DNA of 64,000 bases, from contig NZ_BQHW01000024.1 in assembly GCF_021602025.1 (NCBI RefSeq), forward strand, positions 44,061 through 108,060, in the 5' to 3' direction. Every line of letters starts with the position of its first letter. The stretch's first letter is position 1. The position numbers were made by a program, and so were the translations under genes. Under the pieces are notes generated by a model that did no database searches, was not told the DNA's origin, and saw nothing but the letters and a program-made list of their open reading frames with translations. This stretch comes from Pseudomonas ceruminis. GTDB taxonomy: Bacteria > Pseudomonadota > Gammaproteobacteria > Pseudomonadales > Pseudomonadaceae. Positions 1 to 8,270 of the stretch are shown in pieces.

Positions 1-1
1 G

Positions 2-1459
2 GAAAAGGCTGGCGGCGCGCAGGATTATGCATTCGGGCTCAAGGCCCAGGGCCGTTACAAAGACCAGCCGGTATCCGGCACCGGCAAGATCGGCGGCTTG
101 CTGGCATTGCAGGACGCCAGCCAGCCCTTCCCGCTGCAGGCCGACGTGCGCATCGCCGATACCCACGTGGTGCTTGCCGGCACCCTCACTGACCCACGTA
201 ACCTCGGCGCCCTTGACCTGCGCCTGCGCCTGTCCGGGGCCAGCCTGGGCAACCTCTACCCGCTGACGGGAGTGACGCTGCCGGATACACCTGCCTACGA
301 AACCGACGGCCACCTGACTGCCAACCTGCATGCAGCGCAGGGCGCAACCTTCAATTACCAGGGCTTCAACGGCAAGATCGGTGACAGCGACATCCATGGC
401 GACCTGGCCTTTGTCGCCAGCCAGCCGCGGCCCAAGCTCTCCGGCAAGCTGGTCTCCAACCAGCTGTTGTTCAAGGACCTGGCGCCGCTGATCGGTGCCG
501 ACTCCAACGCTGAACAGAAGGCTCGCGGCGGTGCCAGCAAGCAGCCGACGGACAAGGTGCTGCCGGTGGAAGAGTTCCGTACCGAACGCTGGCGCGCCAT
601 GGACGCCGACGTCGAGTTCGCCGGCAAGCGCATCGTCCACAGTGAGCAGTTGCCGTTCAACGACCTTGCGGCGCACGTGATCCTCGACGATGGCCTGCTG
701 CGTCTGGAGCCGCTGCGCTTTGGCGTCGCCGGTGGCAACCTCGCTTCCAAGATCCGTCTGGATGGCCGCAGCGTACCTCTGCAGGGGCGCGCTCAACTGA
801 CCGCGCGTGGCTTCAAGCTCAAGCAGCTGTTCCCCACCTTTGCGCCCATGCAGACCAGCTTTGGCGAGCTCAACGGCGATGCTGATATTAGCGGCCGTGG
901 CAACTCGGTGGCGGCGTTGCTGGGCACCGCCAATGGCGACCTGCGCATGTTGATCAACGATGGTGCCGTCAGCCGAAGCCTGATGGAGATCGCCGGGTTG
1001 AACGTGGGCAACTACGTGATTGGCAAGCTGTTCGGCGACGAAGATGTACAGATCAACTGCGCCGCCGCCGACGTCGGTATCAAGGATGGCCTCGCTACTA
1101 CCCGGTTGTTCATCTTCGATACTGAGAACGCGATCATCTACATCAATGGCACTGCCAACTTTGCCAGTGAACAGCTTGATCTGAAGATCACCCCGGAGTC
1201 GAAAGGCTTGCGGCTGTTCTCGCTGCGCTCGCCGCTGTATGTGCGTGGTGCGTTTGCCAAGCCCAGCGCCGGCGTACAGGCGGTACCGCTGGCGTTGCGC
1301 GGTGCGGGCATGGTCGCATTGGGTGTAGTGGCGGGGCCTGCGGCAGGGTTGCTGGCGCTCGTGGCGCCGAGCAGTGGTGATGAGCCTAACCAGTGCACGC
1401 CGCTGCTGCAGCAGATGAAAGCCGGCAAGGCGCCGGCTGCGGTGAAGGGCAAGAAGTGA
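2..1459 (+). CDS. AsmA-family protein, C-terminal part (5' end outside window)
   Basis: The reading frame is open from the first bases of the window and ends at TGA 1457-1459, so only the last 485 or so residues are visible. The sequence has the low-complexity beta-rich texture of AsmA C-terminal regions, with the typical late segments 'GRGNSVAALLGTANGDLRM' and 'ITPESKGLRLFSLRSPLYV'. AsmA/YhdP/TamB-type proteins are anchored in the inner membrane, span the periplasm and are linked to lipid transport or outer-membrane homeostasis. The C-terminus carries a short hydrophobic stretch (ALGVVAGPAAGLLALVAP) and a Cys near the end. The signal or anchor helix would lie upstream of the window. The family call is firm; the exact subfamily is not determined. 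Confidence 0.85.
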   Translation, partial: EKAGGAQDYAFGLKAQGRYKDQPVSGTGKIGGLLALQDASQPFPLQADVRIADTHVVLAGTLTDPRNLGALDLRLRLSGASLGNLYPLTGVTLPDTPAYETDGHLTANLHAAQGATFNYQGFNGKIGDSDIHGDLAFVASQPRPKLSGKLVSNQLLFKDLAPLIGADSNAEQKARGGASKQPTDKVLPVEEFRTERWRAMDADVEFAGKRIVHSEQLPFNDLAAHVILDDGLLRLEPLRFGVAGGNLASKIRLDGRSVPLQGRAQLTARGFKLKQLFPTFAPMQTSFGELNGDADISGRGNSVAALLGTANGDLRMLINDGAVSRSLMEIAGLNVGNYVIGKLFGDEDVQINCAAADVGIKDGLATTRLFIFDTENAIIYINGTANFASEQLDLKITPESKGLRLFSLRSPLYVRGAFAKPSAGVQAVPLALRGAGMVALGVVAGPAAGLLALVAPSSGDEPNQCTPLLQQMKAGKAPAAVKGKK

Positions 1460-1480
1460 ATGCAGGGGCGGCTTCGCGGC

Positions 1481-1570
1481 CCCTTCGCGGCACAAGGCCG
1501 CTCCCACATGAACGCCGCACAACCTGAGCTGTGCGGCGTTCATGTGGGAGCGGCCTTGTGCCGCGAAGGC
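1481..1570. repeat. Long perfect inverted repeat, paired REP elements
   Basis: Two arms of 40 bases (1482-1521 and 1530-1569) are exact reverse complements, separated by 8 bases. Each arm contains the core 'cttcgcggcacaaggccgct' followed by 'cccaca', which resembles the REP element repeated hundreds of times in P. putida genomes, here as a head-to-head pair. It lies between two convergent genes and can fold into a very stable hairpin, so it may also act as a bidirectional terminator or mRNA stabiliser. Confidence 0.85.
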
Positions 1571-1587
1571 GCAGCGCGCCCTCAGCC

Positions 1588-2118
1588 TTACAAGCCCTGC
1601 AGCAAGTCGGACATATCGTCCGCGTGCTCTTCTTCCTGGGCCAGAATGTCCTCGAAGATGCGCCGAGTGGTCGGGTCCTTGTCACCGATGTACTGGATGA
1701 TTTCGCGGTAGCTGTCGATCGCGATGCGCTCGGCCACCAGGTCTTCCAGCACCATTTCCTTCAGCGAATTGCCCGCCACGTACTGGGCATGGGAATTCTT
1801 GGTCAGGTTGTCGGGGTTGAAGTCCGGCTCACCGCCCAGCTGCACGATACGCTCGGCCAGCTTGTCGGCATGTTTGGCTTCCTGGTTGGCATGCTCGAGA
1901 AACTCCTCGGCCGCGACGCTGGCCTTGATGCCGCTGGCCATGAAGTAGTGGCGCTTGTAGCGCAGCACGCAGACCAGTTCGGTGGCCAGCGACTCGTTGA
2001 GCAGGCGCAGGATTTCTTGGCGGTCGGCATGGTAACCCTCGGTCACCGCACCTTGCTCGACGTGCTGGCGGGCTCGCTGGCGCAGGGTTTGCACATCGGT
2101 CAGTTCAACGTTGCTCAT
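1588..2118 (-). CDS. Ferritin-like (bacterioferritin/Dps-type) iron-storage protein
   Basis: A 176-residue protein of four-helix-bundle ferritin type. Candidate diiron ligands are visible as Glu47 (in ATEL), the Glu80-x-x-His83 pair (EAKH), and a later EEEHADD motif near residue 160. This is the spacing expected for bacterioferritin-like ferroxidases that oxidise Fe(II) and store it, protecting DNA and cell from oxidative stress. The ATG at 2118 is chosen because GGAGAG lies just upstream; a TTG four codons earlier is in frame but would overlap this ribosome site. The gene stands alone, and its 3' end faces the REP pair. It could be annotated as Dps-like in some genomes. Confidence 0.85.
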   Translation of the reverse strand: MSNVELTDVQTLRQRARQHVEQGAVTEGYHADRQEILRLLNESLATELVCVLRYKRHYFMASGIKASVAAEEFLEHANQEAKHADKLAERIVQLGGEPDFNPDNLTKNSHAQYVAGNSLKEMVLEDLVAERIAIDSYREIIQYIGDKDPTTRRIFEDILAQEEEHADDMSDLLQGL

Positions 2119-2166
2119 GGTTCTCTCCAAACAGATCAGGACGGTTGGTCAAGGTGAAGGGTAGGC

Positions 2167-2508
2167 TCACGCGCCGGGTACGGCTTTGCTGTCCTCTTCT
2201 CGTTGCTTGCAAGTCTTGAAACCCTTGGCATCGACATGGCCGGTGGCGTCGAAGCGCACGTAGTACGGTTGCTGGTGGCCATCACGGTTGAGGATGTAGT
2301 CGTTGCAGGTGCCCCCATGTGGCAGGTCGATGACAGTAGAGGGGCTGCCGCCGATGGCGATGACCTTTTGCATGGTCATGCCGTTTTCCACCTGCTTGAC
2401 CAGCGGCTCTTCGCGGAAGGTGACGTAATCGACCGGGTTTTCCGGGCGGCTGCCACAGGCGGCGAGGGTTGCGCTTGCCAGAAGGATTGCCAGGGTCTGC
2501 TTGTACAT
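2167..2508 (-). CDS. osmE: Osmotically inducible lipoprotein OsmE
   Basis: A 113-residue protein with a lipoprotein signal peptide ending in the lipobox LAAC (Cys18 or so). It is followed by an SmpA/OmlA-type domain: the segments 'VKQVENGMTMQKVIAIGGSP' and 'GTCNDYILNRDGHQQPYYV' match the OsmE subfamily, including the pair of Cys in the GTCNDYIL and KTC segments. In enterobacteria OsmE is an envelope lipoprotein induced by high osmolarity. It lies 48 bases upstream of the ferritin-like gene on the same strand, so both could be co-expressed as stress genes. No osmotic promoter was identified with confidence. Confidence 0.85.
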   Translation of the reverse strand: MYKQTLAILLASATLAACGSRPENPVDYVTFREEPLVKQVENGMTMQKVIAIGGSPSTVIDLPHGGTCNDYILNRDGHQQPYYVRFDATGHVDAKGFKTCKQREEDSKAVPGA

Positions 2509-2632
2509 GGTCCCGCTCCTTGCTCAAGGGTCTGTTCTGGTTTGGAACCGCGCGGCGCGCCAGGAGTTCGATTGCGATGGTCATCTAGGGCGCTGTAGTG
2601 TTGGCCGGTCGTCCACGCAAAGGGGCAGGTCC

Positions 2633-3523
2633 ATGCAACGGGAATTGGCCACGCGATACCCATTGGTGCTGGTGCCGGGCATGCTTGGCTTCGTGCGGGT
2701 GCTGCTTTATCCGTACTGGTTCGGCATCCCGAAAGCCTTGCGCAAAGGCGGGGCAAAGGTCTTTGCAGTGCAGGTTTCGCCGCTGCACTCCAGCGAGGTG
2801 CGTGGGGAGCAGTTGCTGGCGATCATCGAGGACATCTGCCAGCGCACGGGCGCCGACAAGGTCAACCTCATCGGCCACAGCCAAGGTGCGCTGAGTGCGC
2901 GCTATGCCGCTGCCCGGCGGCCTGATCGGGTGGCGTCGGTCACTTCGGTGGCCGGCCCCAACCAGGGTTCCGAACTGGCCGACCACCTGGAGCGCACTGC
3001 GCCCGGTGACTCACCCCAGGGGCGGGTGCTCAAGGCCGTGCTGCATGGGCTGGCGGTACTGCTGGTGTGGCTGGAAACCGGCTGGCGCCGTGACCCGTTG
3101 CCGATCGATGTGCACGCATCGCACCAGTCGCTGACCAGTGCCGGCGTGGCGCTGTTCAACCAGGCTTATCCACAGGGCCTGCCCAGCACCTGGGGTGGAG
3201 AAGGGCCGGGCGAGGTCAACGGCGTGCGCTACTACTCCTGGTCAGGCACGCTGCAGCCTGGGTTGACTGACCAGGGCCGCAACCGTTTTGATGGCAGCAA
3301 CCGCTTCTGCCGCCTGTTCGCGCGCAGCTTCGTCAAGGAAAAGGGCCACTGCGACGGTATGGTCGGGCGCTTCAGCTCGCACCTGGGGCAGGTGATCGGT
3401 GATGACTATCCGCTCGACCACCTGGATATCGTCAACCAGTCGCTCGGCGCAGTGGGCAAGGGCGCCGAGCCTGTGCGCCTGTTCACCGAGCATGCTGCCC
3501 GCCTCAAAGCCGCTGGGTTGTAG
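2633..3523 (+). CDS. Triacylglycerol lipase, family I type, no signal peptide
   Basis: A 296-residue alpha/beta hydrolase close to bacterial family I lipases. The oxyanion segment 'LVLVPGMLGF' is at 11-20, the nucleophile elbow GHSQG carries Ser83, a GHCDG motif late in the protein supplies the likely acid residue, and DHLD with His263 supplies the histidine. The segment 'HASHQSLTSAGVALFNQ' is typical of this family. The ATG at 2633 is chosen because the preceding in-frame residues back to 2501 look non-coding. From this start there is no secretion signal, and no lipase foldase gene is next to it, so the enzyme probably works in the cytosol or uses another route. The 3' end overlaps the convergent exporter gene by 20 bases. 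Confidence 0.85.
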   Translation: MQRELATRYPLVLVPGMLGFVRVLLYPYWFGIPKALRKGGAKVFAVQVSPLHSSEVRGEQLLAIIEDICQRTGADKVNLIGHSQGALSARYAAARRPDRVASVTSVAGPNQGSELADHLERTAPGDSPQGRVLKAVLHGLAVLLVWLETGWRRDPLPIDVHASHQSLTSAGVALFNQAYPQGLPSTWGGEGPGEVNGVRYYSWSGTLQPGLTDQGRNRFDGSNRFCRLFARSFVKEKGHCDGMVGRFSSHLGQVIGDDYPLDHLDIVNQSLGAVGKGAEPVRLFTEHAARLKAAGL

Positions 3524-4397
3524 CGCTGCGGCGCACGGGCGCGGTCCAGCGTTCGGCAAGGATGACCCCGGCCAGGGTCAGCAGGCCGCCCACCAGGTGG
3601 TAGCTGGCCAATTGTTCGTTCAGCACCACGGCAGCGATCAGCGCGGTGATCACCGGCAGCAGGTTGAAGAACAGCGTGGTGCGGCTTGGCCCCAGGCGGT
3701 GCACGGCCTGCATCCACACCAACGGTGCAATCATCGAGGCCAGCACACAGGCGTACAGCACCAGGCCGACGTTGTGCCTGTTCAGCCCGGTCTTGTCCGA
3801 AAGCAGGAACAGCGGCAACAACACAATAATCGCCACCAGCACTTGCAGGTACAGCAACTGCAAGGGCGGCAGGCGCAGTTGCCACTTCTTCAGCAGGAAG
3901 CTGTACAGCGCGTAAGCCAGGGTGGCCACGAGCATCAGCAGATCACCGCTGTTCAGGCCCTGCTCGAGCAGGGCTGCGGGGTGTCCGGCCGACACCACCT
4001 CGAGTACGCCGACGAACGACACCAGCGCGCCCAGCAAGGCGCCGTAGCTCAAGCGCTGGCCCAGCCAGGCGATGGACAGCGCCAGTGACATCAGCGGCAT
4101 CAACGACAGGATGATGCCCATGTTGGTGGCGCTGGTGATGCCTGCCGCGAAGTAGGCCAGGCTTTGGTACATGGCCATGCCCAGCACGCCGAGGACGAAG
4201 ATTTTGCCCAGGTGCGGGCGGATCGCCCCGCGATTGCGCCACACGGCAGGCAGCAGGAACGGGGTGAACAGCAGGCCGGCCAGCAACCAGCGGTAGAAAC
4301 CGATCTCGGCGGGGTGGATGGCCCCGGCGGACATCTTGGTGACTACGGTATTGCCGGCCCAGATGAGGATGGCGGTAAGGGGGAAAAGATAGTTCAT
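3504..4397 (-). CDS. EamA/DMT-family membrane exporter
   Basis: A 297-residue integral membrane protein with ten hydrophobic helices arranged as two EamA repeats (about 1-140 and 150-290). The start 'MNYLFPLTAILIWAGNTVVTK' and the 'GPSRTTLFFNLLPVITALIA' segment are hallmark DMT-superfamily sequences. Such proteins export metabolites or amino acids; the substrate cannot be read from the sequence. It is divergent from an AraC-type regulator (start 4524), which suggests that regulator controls it. The C-terminus overlaps the convergent lipase gene by 20 bases. Confidence 0.9.
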   Translation of the reverse strand: MNYLFPLTAILIWAGNTVVTKMSAGAIHPAEIGFYRWLLAGLLFTPFLLPAVWRNRGAIRPHLGKIFVLGVLGMAMYQSLAYFAAGITSATNMGIILSLMPLMSLALSIAWLGQRLSYGALLGALVSFVGVLEVVSAGHPAALLEQGLNSGDLLMLVATLAYALYSFLLKKWQLRLPPLQLLYLQVLVAIIVLLPLFLLSDKTGLNRHNVGLVLYACVLASMIAPLVWMQAVHRLGPSRTTLFFNLLPVITALIAAVVLNEQLASYHLVGGLLTLAGVILAERWTAPVRRSATTQRL

Positions 4398-4523
4398 GTA
4401 ACTGTGATTCTCTGAGGTGTCGCGAAAGGGCAGCAGGACGGCCCCCGATAGGCGCTCATTATCCTTTGTCTGTCCATAAGCCTATACTCCTATCCAGACA
4501 ACCTGCCCTTTGAAGCAGACAGC

Positions 4524-5312
4524 ATGCCCCGTAAATATCTCGATATCCCCCGGTTCGACGCGCTGCCGGCACCCGTTTACTTTCGCTACGACGAATTTGG
4601 CGCCGACACCCACAGTGCCCCGCATCGCCATGCCTGGGGCCAACTCAACTACACCGCCAACGGCGTGATGCACCTGGACGTCGATGGCCAGCGCTTCCTC
4701 TCGCCCCCGCATTACGCGGTGTGGGTGCCGCCAGGTACCGAACACGGTTGCTACAACCCCCAGGCCATCGTCTACCGTTCGGTCTATCTGGACCGTCAGC
4801 TGTGCGCCAACCTGCCGCAACAACCGTGCAGCCTGGTCATCAGCGATATCCTCAAGGCCATCCTCGGCGACTTCGCCCGCCGTGACCTCAAGGTCGCACA
4901 GGACGAGCGCGACCAGCGCCTGGTGCAGGTGCTGCTCGACCAGTTGCTGCTGGCGCCGACCCAGACCTGCTACCTGCCCTTCGCCCGTAGCGAGGGCCTG
5001 CGGCAGGTGCTTGAGGCCCTCGGTGCCGAGCCCGGGGACAATCGCCCGCTTGCCCACTGGGCTGCCCTGGTCCATGTCAGCGAGCGTACCCTGGCCCGGC
5101 AGTTTCTGCGCGAGCTGGGCATCAGCTTCGGCGAGTGGCGGCTGCGGCTGCGCTTTCTGCGGGCCATCGAAGCGCTGGAAGCGGGCCAGCCCATCCAGGC
5201 CATCGCCTTCGACCTTGGCTACAGCAGTGCCTCGGCCTTCATCGCCATGTTCCAGCGCCAGGCCCACAGCACGCCTGAACAGTACCGGCGGCAGTCGCGG
5301 GCGAAGATGTAA
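4524..5312 (+). CDS. AraC-family transcriptional regulator (cupin sensor)
   Basis: A 262-residue protein with an N-terminal cupin-like sensor fold (HRHAWGQLNY near 35-45, then PPGTEHG) and a C-terminal double helix-turn-helix of AraC type. The second helix pair is visible in 'AIAFDLGYSSASAFIAMFQR' and the closing 'STPEQYRR'. The cupin-first layout is typical of regulators of small-molecule exporters. It is divergent from the DMT exporter with a 126-base gap between start codons, so it likely regulates that exporter and itself. The ligand is unknown. Confidence 0.9.
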   Translation: MPRKYLDIPRFDALPAPVYFRYDEFGADTHSAPHRHAWGQLNYTANGVMHLDVDGQRFLSPPHYAVWVPPGTEHGCYNPQAIVYRSVYLDRQLCANLPQQPCSLVISDILKAILGDFARRDLKVAQDERDQRLVQVLLDQLLLAPTQTCYLPFARSEGLRQVLEALGAEPGDNRPLAHWAALVHVSERTLARQFLRELGISFGEWRLRLRFLRAIEALEAGQPIQAIAFDLGYSSASAFIAMFQRQAHSTPEQYRRQSRAKM

Positions 5313-5374
5313 AAATTCTTGTCTACACTGATCTGCACCACCGTGCATCGGGCGCGGAGACAGGAGACCACTCC

Positions 5375-5659
5375 ATGAAAATGCTGCAAATGCCGTTGCT
5401 GGTGTTGGCTGTGTTGTTCAGTGCGCAAGGATTCGCTGCCACCGCGCAACAGCAAAAAATGACCTCGTGCAATGCCGATGCCACCGCCAAGGCCCTCAAG
5501 GGGGATGAACGCAAGGCGTTCATGAGCACCTGCCTGAAGAAGAGCACACCCGCCACCCAGCAGGAAAAGATGAAGACCTGCAACGCCGACGCCACCACCA
5601 AGGCGCTCAAGGGTGACGAGCGCAAGGCCTACATGAGCGACTGCCTGAAGAAGAAATGA
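5375..5659 (+). CDS. psiF: PsiF-repeat periplasmic protein
   Basis: A 94-residue protein with a cleavable signal peptide (about 1-22, ending GFAA) and two tandem PsiF repeats of about 33 residues. Each repeat carries 'KM-x2-CNADAT-x-KALKGDERKA' and ends in CLKK, with two cysteines that could form a disulfide. PsiF in E. coli is induced by phosphate starvation; its biochemical role is unknown. ATG 5375 is preceded by 'caggaga'. No Pho box was recognised by eye. Confidence 0.85.
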   Translation: MKMLQMPLLVLAVLFSAQGFAATAQQQKMTSCNADATAKALKGDERKAFMSTCLKKSTPATQQEKMKTCNADATTKALKGDERKAYMSDCLKKK

Positions 5660-5688
5660 CCTGCGCCTATGCCTGTGGCTTCAAGGCT

Positions 5689-5718
5689 GGCAGACTGCGG
5701 GTCTTTCCGCTGTCTGCC
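5689..5718 (+). terminator. Hairpin after psiF
   Basis: The 12-base arms 5689-5700 and 5707-5718 pair with one T-T mismatch around a 6-base loop (gtcttt). No U-tract follows, so this may be a weak terminator or an mRNA-stabilising element between psiF and the next gene, which starts only 11 bases later. Confidence 0.5.
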
Positions 5719-5729
5719 GCCGAGGCTGT

Positions 5730-6737
5730 ATGACCTTCACCCCCCGCCAGATCACCCTTGCCAGCCTGATCATCGTCATGGCCGGTCTGCTGCTGGCCCT
5801 GCCCCTGAAGTTGCTGCCCAGCCTGCTGGCCGGCCTGTTGGTATTCGAGCTGGTCAACATGCTCACCCCGCGGCTGCAACCGTTGATCGCAGGCCAACGT
5901 GCACGCTGGCTGGCAGTAGCGTTGCTAGGCACGCTGGTGGTCATCAGCCTGGCGCTCCTGATCGCCGGTGCCTTCAGTTTTCTGTTGCATGAGGCCGAGA
6001 ACCCCGGCGCCTCGCTGGACAAGTTCATGGGCCTGGTCGAGCGTGCCCGCGGCCAGCTGCCGCCGTTCATCGAAGGTTACCTGCCGGCCAGCGCGGCCGA
6101 GTTCAAGGTGGCCATCGGTGACTGGATCAAGAGCCACCTGAGCGACCTGCAACTGGTGGGCAAGGGTATGGCGCACATGTTCGTGACGCTGCTGATCGGC
6201 ATGATTCTGGGGGCGATCATTGCCCTGCAGCGCATCCCCGACATCTCCCGGCGCAAACCATTGGCTGCCGCGCTGTTCGAGCGCTTGAGCCTGCTGGTTC
6301 AGGCGTTTCGCAACATTGTCTTCGCGCAGATCAAGATTTCGCTGCTCAATACGGCATTCACCGGCATTTTCCTCGCGGTGGTGCTGCCACTGTTCGGCGT
6401 ACACCTGCCGCTGACCAAGACCCTGATCGTGCTGACGTTCCTGCTTGGGCTGTTGCCAGTGATTGGCAACCTGATGTCCAACACCTTGATCACCATCGTC
6501 GGCATGTCGTTGTCGATCTGGGTGGCGGCGGCGGCGTTGGGCTACCTGATCGTCATCCACAAGGTCGAGTACTTCCTCAACGCGCGTATCGTGGGTGGGC
6601 AGATCAGCGCCAAAGCCTGGGAGCTGTTGCTGGCGATGCTGGTGTTCGAGGCGGCATTCGGCTTGCCGGGGGTGGTGGCAGGCCCCGTCTACTATGCCTA
6701 CCTGAAGAGTGAGCTGCGGCGGGCAGAGCTGGTTTGA
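5730..6737 (+). CDS. AI-2E family transporter (PerM/TqsA-like)
   Basis: A 335-residue inner-membrane protein with the AI-2E exporter family pattern: two N-terminal helices (8-50), a helix at about 62-87, a soluble middle region (about 88-145), then a helical C-terminal bundle with the family segment 'LLPVIGNLMSNTLITIVGMS' and the late 'GGQISAKAWELLLAMLVFEA'. Members export autoinducer-2 (TqsA) or other solutes, or act as Na+/H+ antiporters; the substrate is not evident. The gene is read in the same direction as psiF, 70 bases downstream. Confidence 0.85.
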   Translation: MTFTPRQITLASLIIVMAGLLLALPLKLLPSLLAGLLVFELVNMLTPRLQPLIAGQRARWLAVALLGTLVVISLALLIAGAFSFLLHEAENPGASLDKFMGLVERARGQLPPFIEGYLPASAAEFKVAIGDWIKSHLSDLQLVGKGMAHMFVTLLIGMILGAIIALQRIPDISRRKPLAAALFERLSLLVQAFRNIVFAQIKISLLNTAFTGIFLAVVLPLFGVHLPLTKTLIVLTFLLGLLPVIGNLMSNTLITIVGMSLSIWVAAAALGYLIVIHKVEYFLNARIVGGQISAKAWELLLAMLVFEAAFGLPGVVAGPVYYAYLKSELRRAELV

Positions 6738-6779
6738 AACAAGCGGCCTCTTCGACGCCACAGGGATAGCACAGCCTTG

Positions 6780-6826
6780 CGGGCGGTGTCATTCCTGTGG
6801 GAGCCGGTTTGGCGGCGATAACGCTG
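6780..6826. repeat. Degenerate REP-like fragment
   Basis: Between the convergent AI-2E and Hsp70-like genes lies 'cattcctgtgggagccggtt' followed by 'tggcggcgat', the half-element common in P. putida intergenic spaces. No perfect palindrome is formed here, so it is at best a decayed REP copy. Confidence 0.4.
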
Positions 6827-6835
6827 ACGCCGATA

Positions 6836-8107
6836 TCAGATTGAGCCGTAGCGCTTGCGTGCCTCGATCGCCAGCCCGCTACCAATGCTGCCGAAAATGT
6901 TGCCTTCCACATGCCGGGCGTTGGGTAGCATCGCCGCCACGCTGTTGCGCAGGGCCGGAATGCCGCTGGACCCCCCGGTGAAGAACACGGTGTCCACCTG
7001 GCTTTCGCCTACACCGGCCTTGGCCAGTAGCTCGCTCACACTACCGCGTACCCGCTCGAGCAGGCCCTCGATAGCGGCCTCGAATACCGCACGGGTCAAG
7101 TCCACGCCCAGGGCTTGCTCGACACGGCCAAGGTCGATACGGCGGCTTGGCTGGTCGGTAAGTTCGATCTTGCTGGCTTCCACTTCCATCGCCAGCCAGT
7201 GCCCGGCACGCTGCTCGATCAACTTGAACAGGCGGTCGATACCCAGCGTGTCTTCGATGTCATAGCGCATGCTGCCCAAGGCCAGCTGCGACTTCTGCGA
7301 GTACAGGGCGTTGATGGTGTGCCAGGTGGCCAGGTTGAGGTGGTAGCTGGTGGGCATCAGCGCGCCACTCTTCATTCGGCTGCCGTAGCCGAACAACGGC
7401 ATCACGCCTTGCAGGCTCAACTGCTTGTCGAAGTCGGTACCGCCGATGTGTACGCCACCGGTGGCGAGGATGTCGCTTTGGCGCTCGGCCACCTGGTGGC
7501 GCTCGGGTGACAGGCGAATCAGGGTAAAGTCCGAGGTACCGCCGCCGATATCGACGATGAGCACCAACTCTTCTCGGCTGATGCCCGACTCGTAGTCGAA
7601 CGCCGCCGCAATCGGTTCGTACTGGAACGACACGTCCTTGAAGCCGATCTTGCGCGCCACGTCGGCCAGGGTGTCTTCGGCTTCCTGGTCGGCGGCCGGG
7701 TCTTCGTCGACGAAGAACACCGGGCGGCCCAGTACCACCTGGTCGAAGCTGCGGTCGGCGGAGGCTTCGGCACGCTTTTTCAGTTCGCCGATGAACATGC
7801 CCAGCAGGTCCTTGAACGGCAGGGCGCTGCCCAGCACGCTGGTATCGTGCTTGATCAGCTTGGAGCCGAGCAGGCTCTTGAGCGAGCGCATCAGGCGGCC
7901 TTCGTAGCCTTCCAGGTACTCGTGCAGCGCCAGGCGGCCATATACCGGACGACGCTCTTCGATGTTGAAGAAGACCACCGAGGGCAGGGTGATCTTGCCG
8001 TCTTCCAGGGCAATCAGCGATTCGACGCCAGGGCGGTGCCAGCCGATCGTGGAGTTGGAGGTACCAAAGTCGATGCCAAGGGCGCGGGCCGGGGATACGT
8101 CGGACAT
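6836..8107 (-). CDS. yegD: YegD-like Hsp70-family ATPase lacking substrate-binding domain
   Basis: A 423-residue actin-fold ATPase. The phosphate-1 loop 'LGIDFGTSNSTIGW' (10-23), phosphate-2 'LVLIVDIGGGTSDFTLIRL' and adenosine motif 'TVFFTGGSSGIPALR' are all present. The protein ends just after the nucleotide-binding domain, so the peptide-binding beta domain of DnaK is missing, as in E. coli YegD. Its function is not established; a chaperone-like or assembly role is inferred. It is divergent from cbpA (163-base gap), which makes a J-protein partner attractive. Confidence 0.88.
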   Translation of the reverse strand: MSDVSPARALGIDFGTSNSTIGWHRPGVESLIALEDGKITLPSVVFFNIEERRPVYGRLALHEYLEGYEGRLMRSLKSLLGSKLIKHDTSVLGSALPFKDLLGMFIGELKKRAEASADRSFDQVVLGRPVFFVDEDPAADQEAEDTLADVARKIGFKDVSFQYEPIAAAFDYESGISREELVLIVDIGGGTSDFTLIRLSPERHQVAERQSDILATGGVHIGGTDFDKQLSLQGVMPLFGYGSRMKSGALMPTSYHLNLATWHTINALYSQKSQLALGSMRYDIEDTLGIDRLFKLIEQRAGHWLAMEVEASKIELTDQPSRRIDLGRVEQALGVDLTRAVFEAAIEGLLERVRGSVSELLAKAGVGESQVDTVFFTGGSSGIPALRNSVAAMLPNARHVEGNIFGSIGSGLAIEARKRYGSI

Positions 8108-8204
8108 GGGAAAGGGCTTCCGGAGGCAAAACGGCCGCGCAGTTTATGCCAGTTGGCTACAGAATCAAGACCGGTCGTCTGCCTTGCAGCAACACCAAGC
8201 GAAC

Positions 8205-8231
8205 CTTGAAAGGCTATGCTTGACCCTTATC
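8205..8231 (+). promoter_or_regulatory. Candidate heat-shock (sigma32) promoter of cbpA
   Basis: CTTGAAA at 8205-8211 matches the sigma32 -35 consensus exactly. After a 12-base spacer CCCTTATC at 8224-8231 resembles the -10 box CCCCATNT. The predicted start lies about 33 bases upstream of cbpA. This fits a chaperone gene but is read by eye only; an alternative sigma70 reading (TTGACC at 8220) exists. Confidence 0.45.
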
Positions 8232-8270
8232 TTCAGATGCAACACGAAAATTCACATTGGTGATCCGTAG

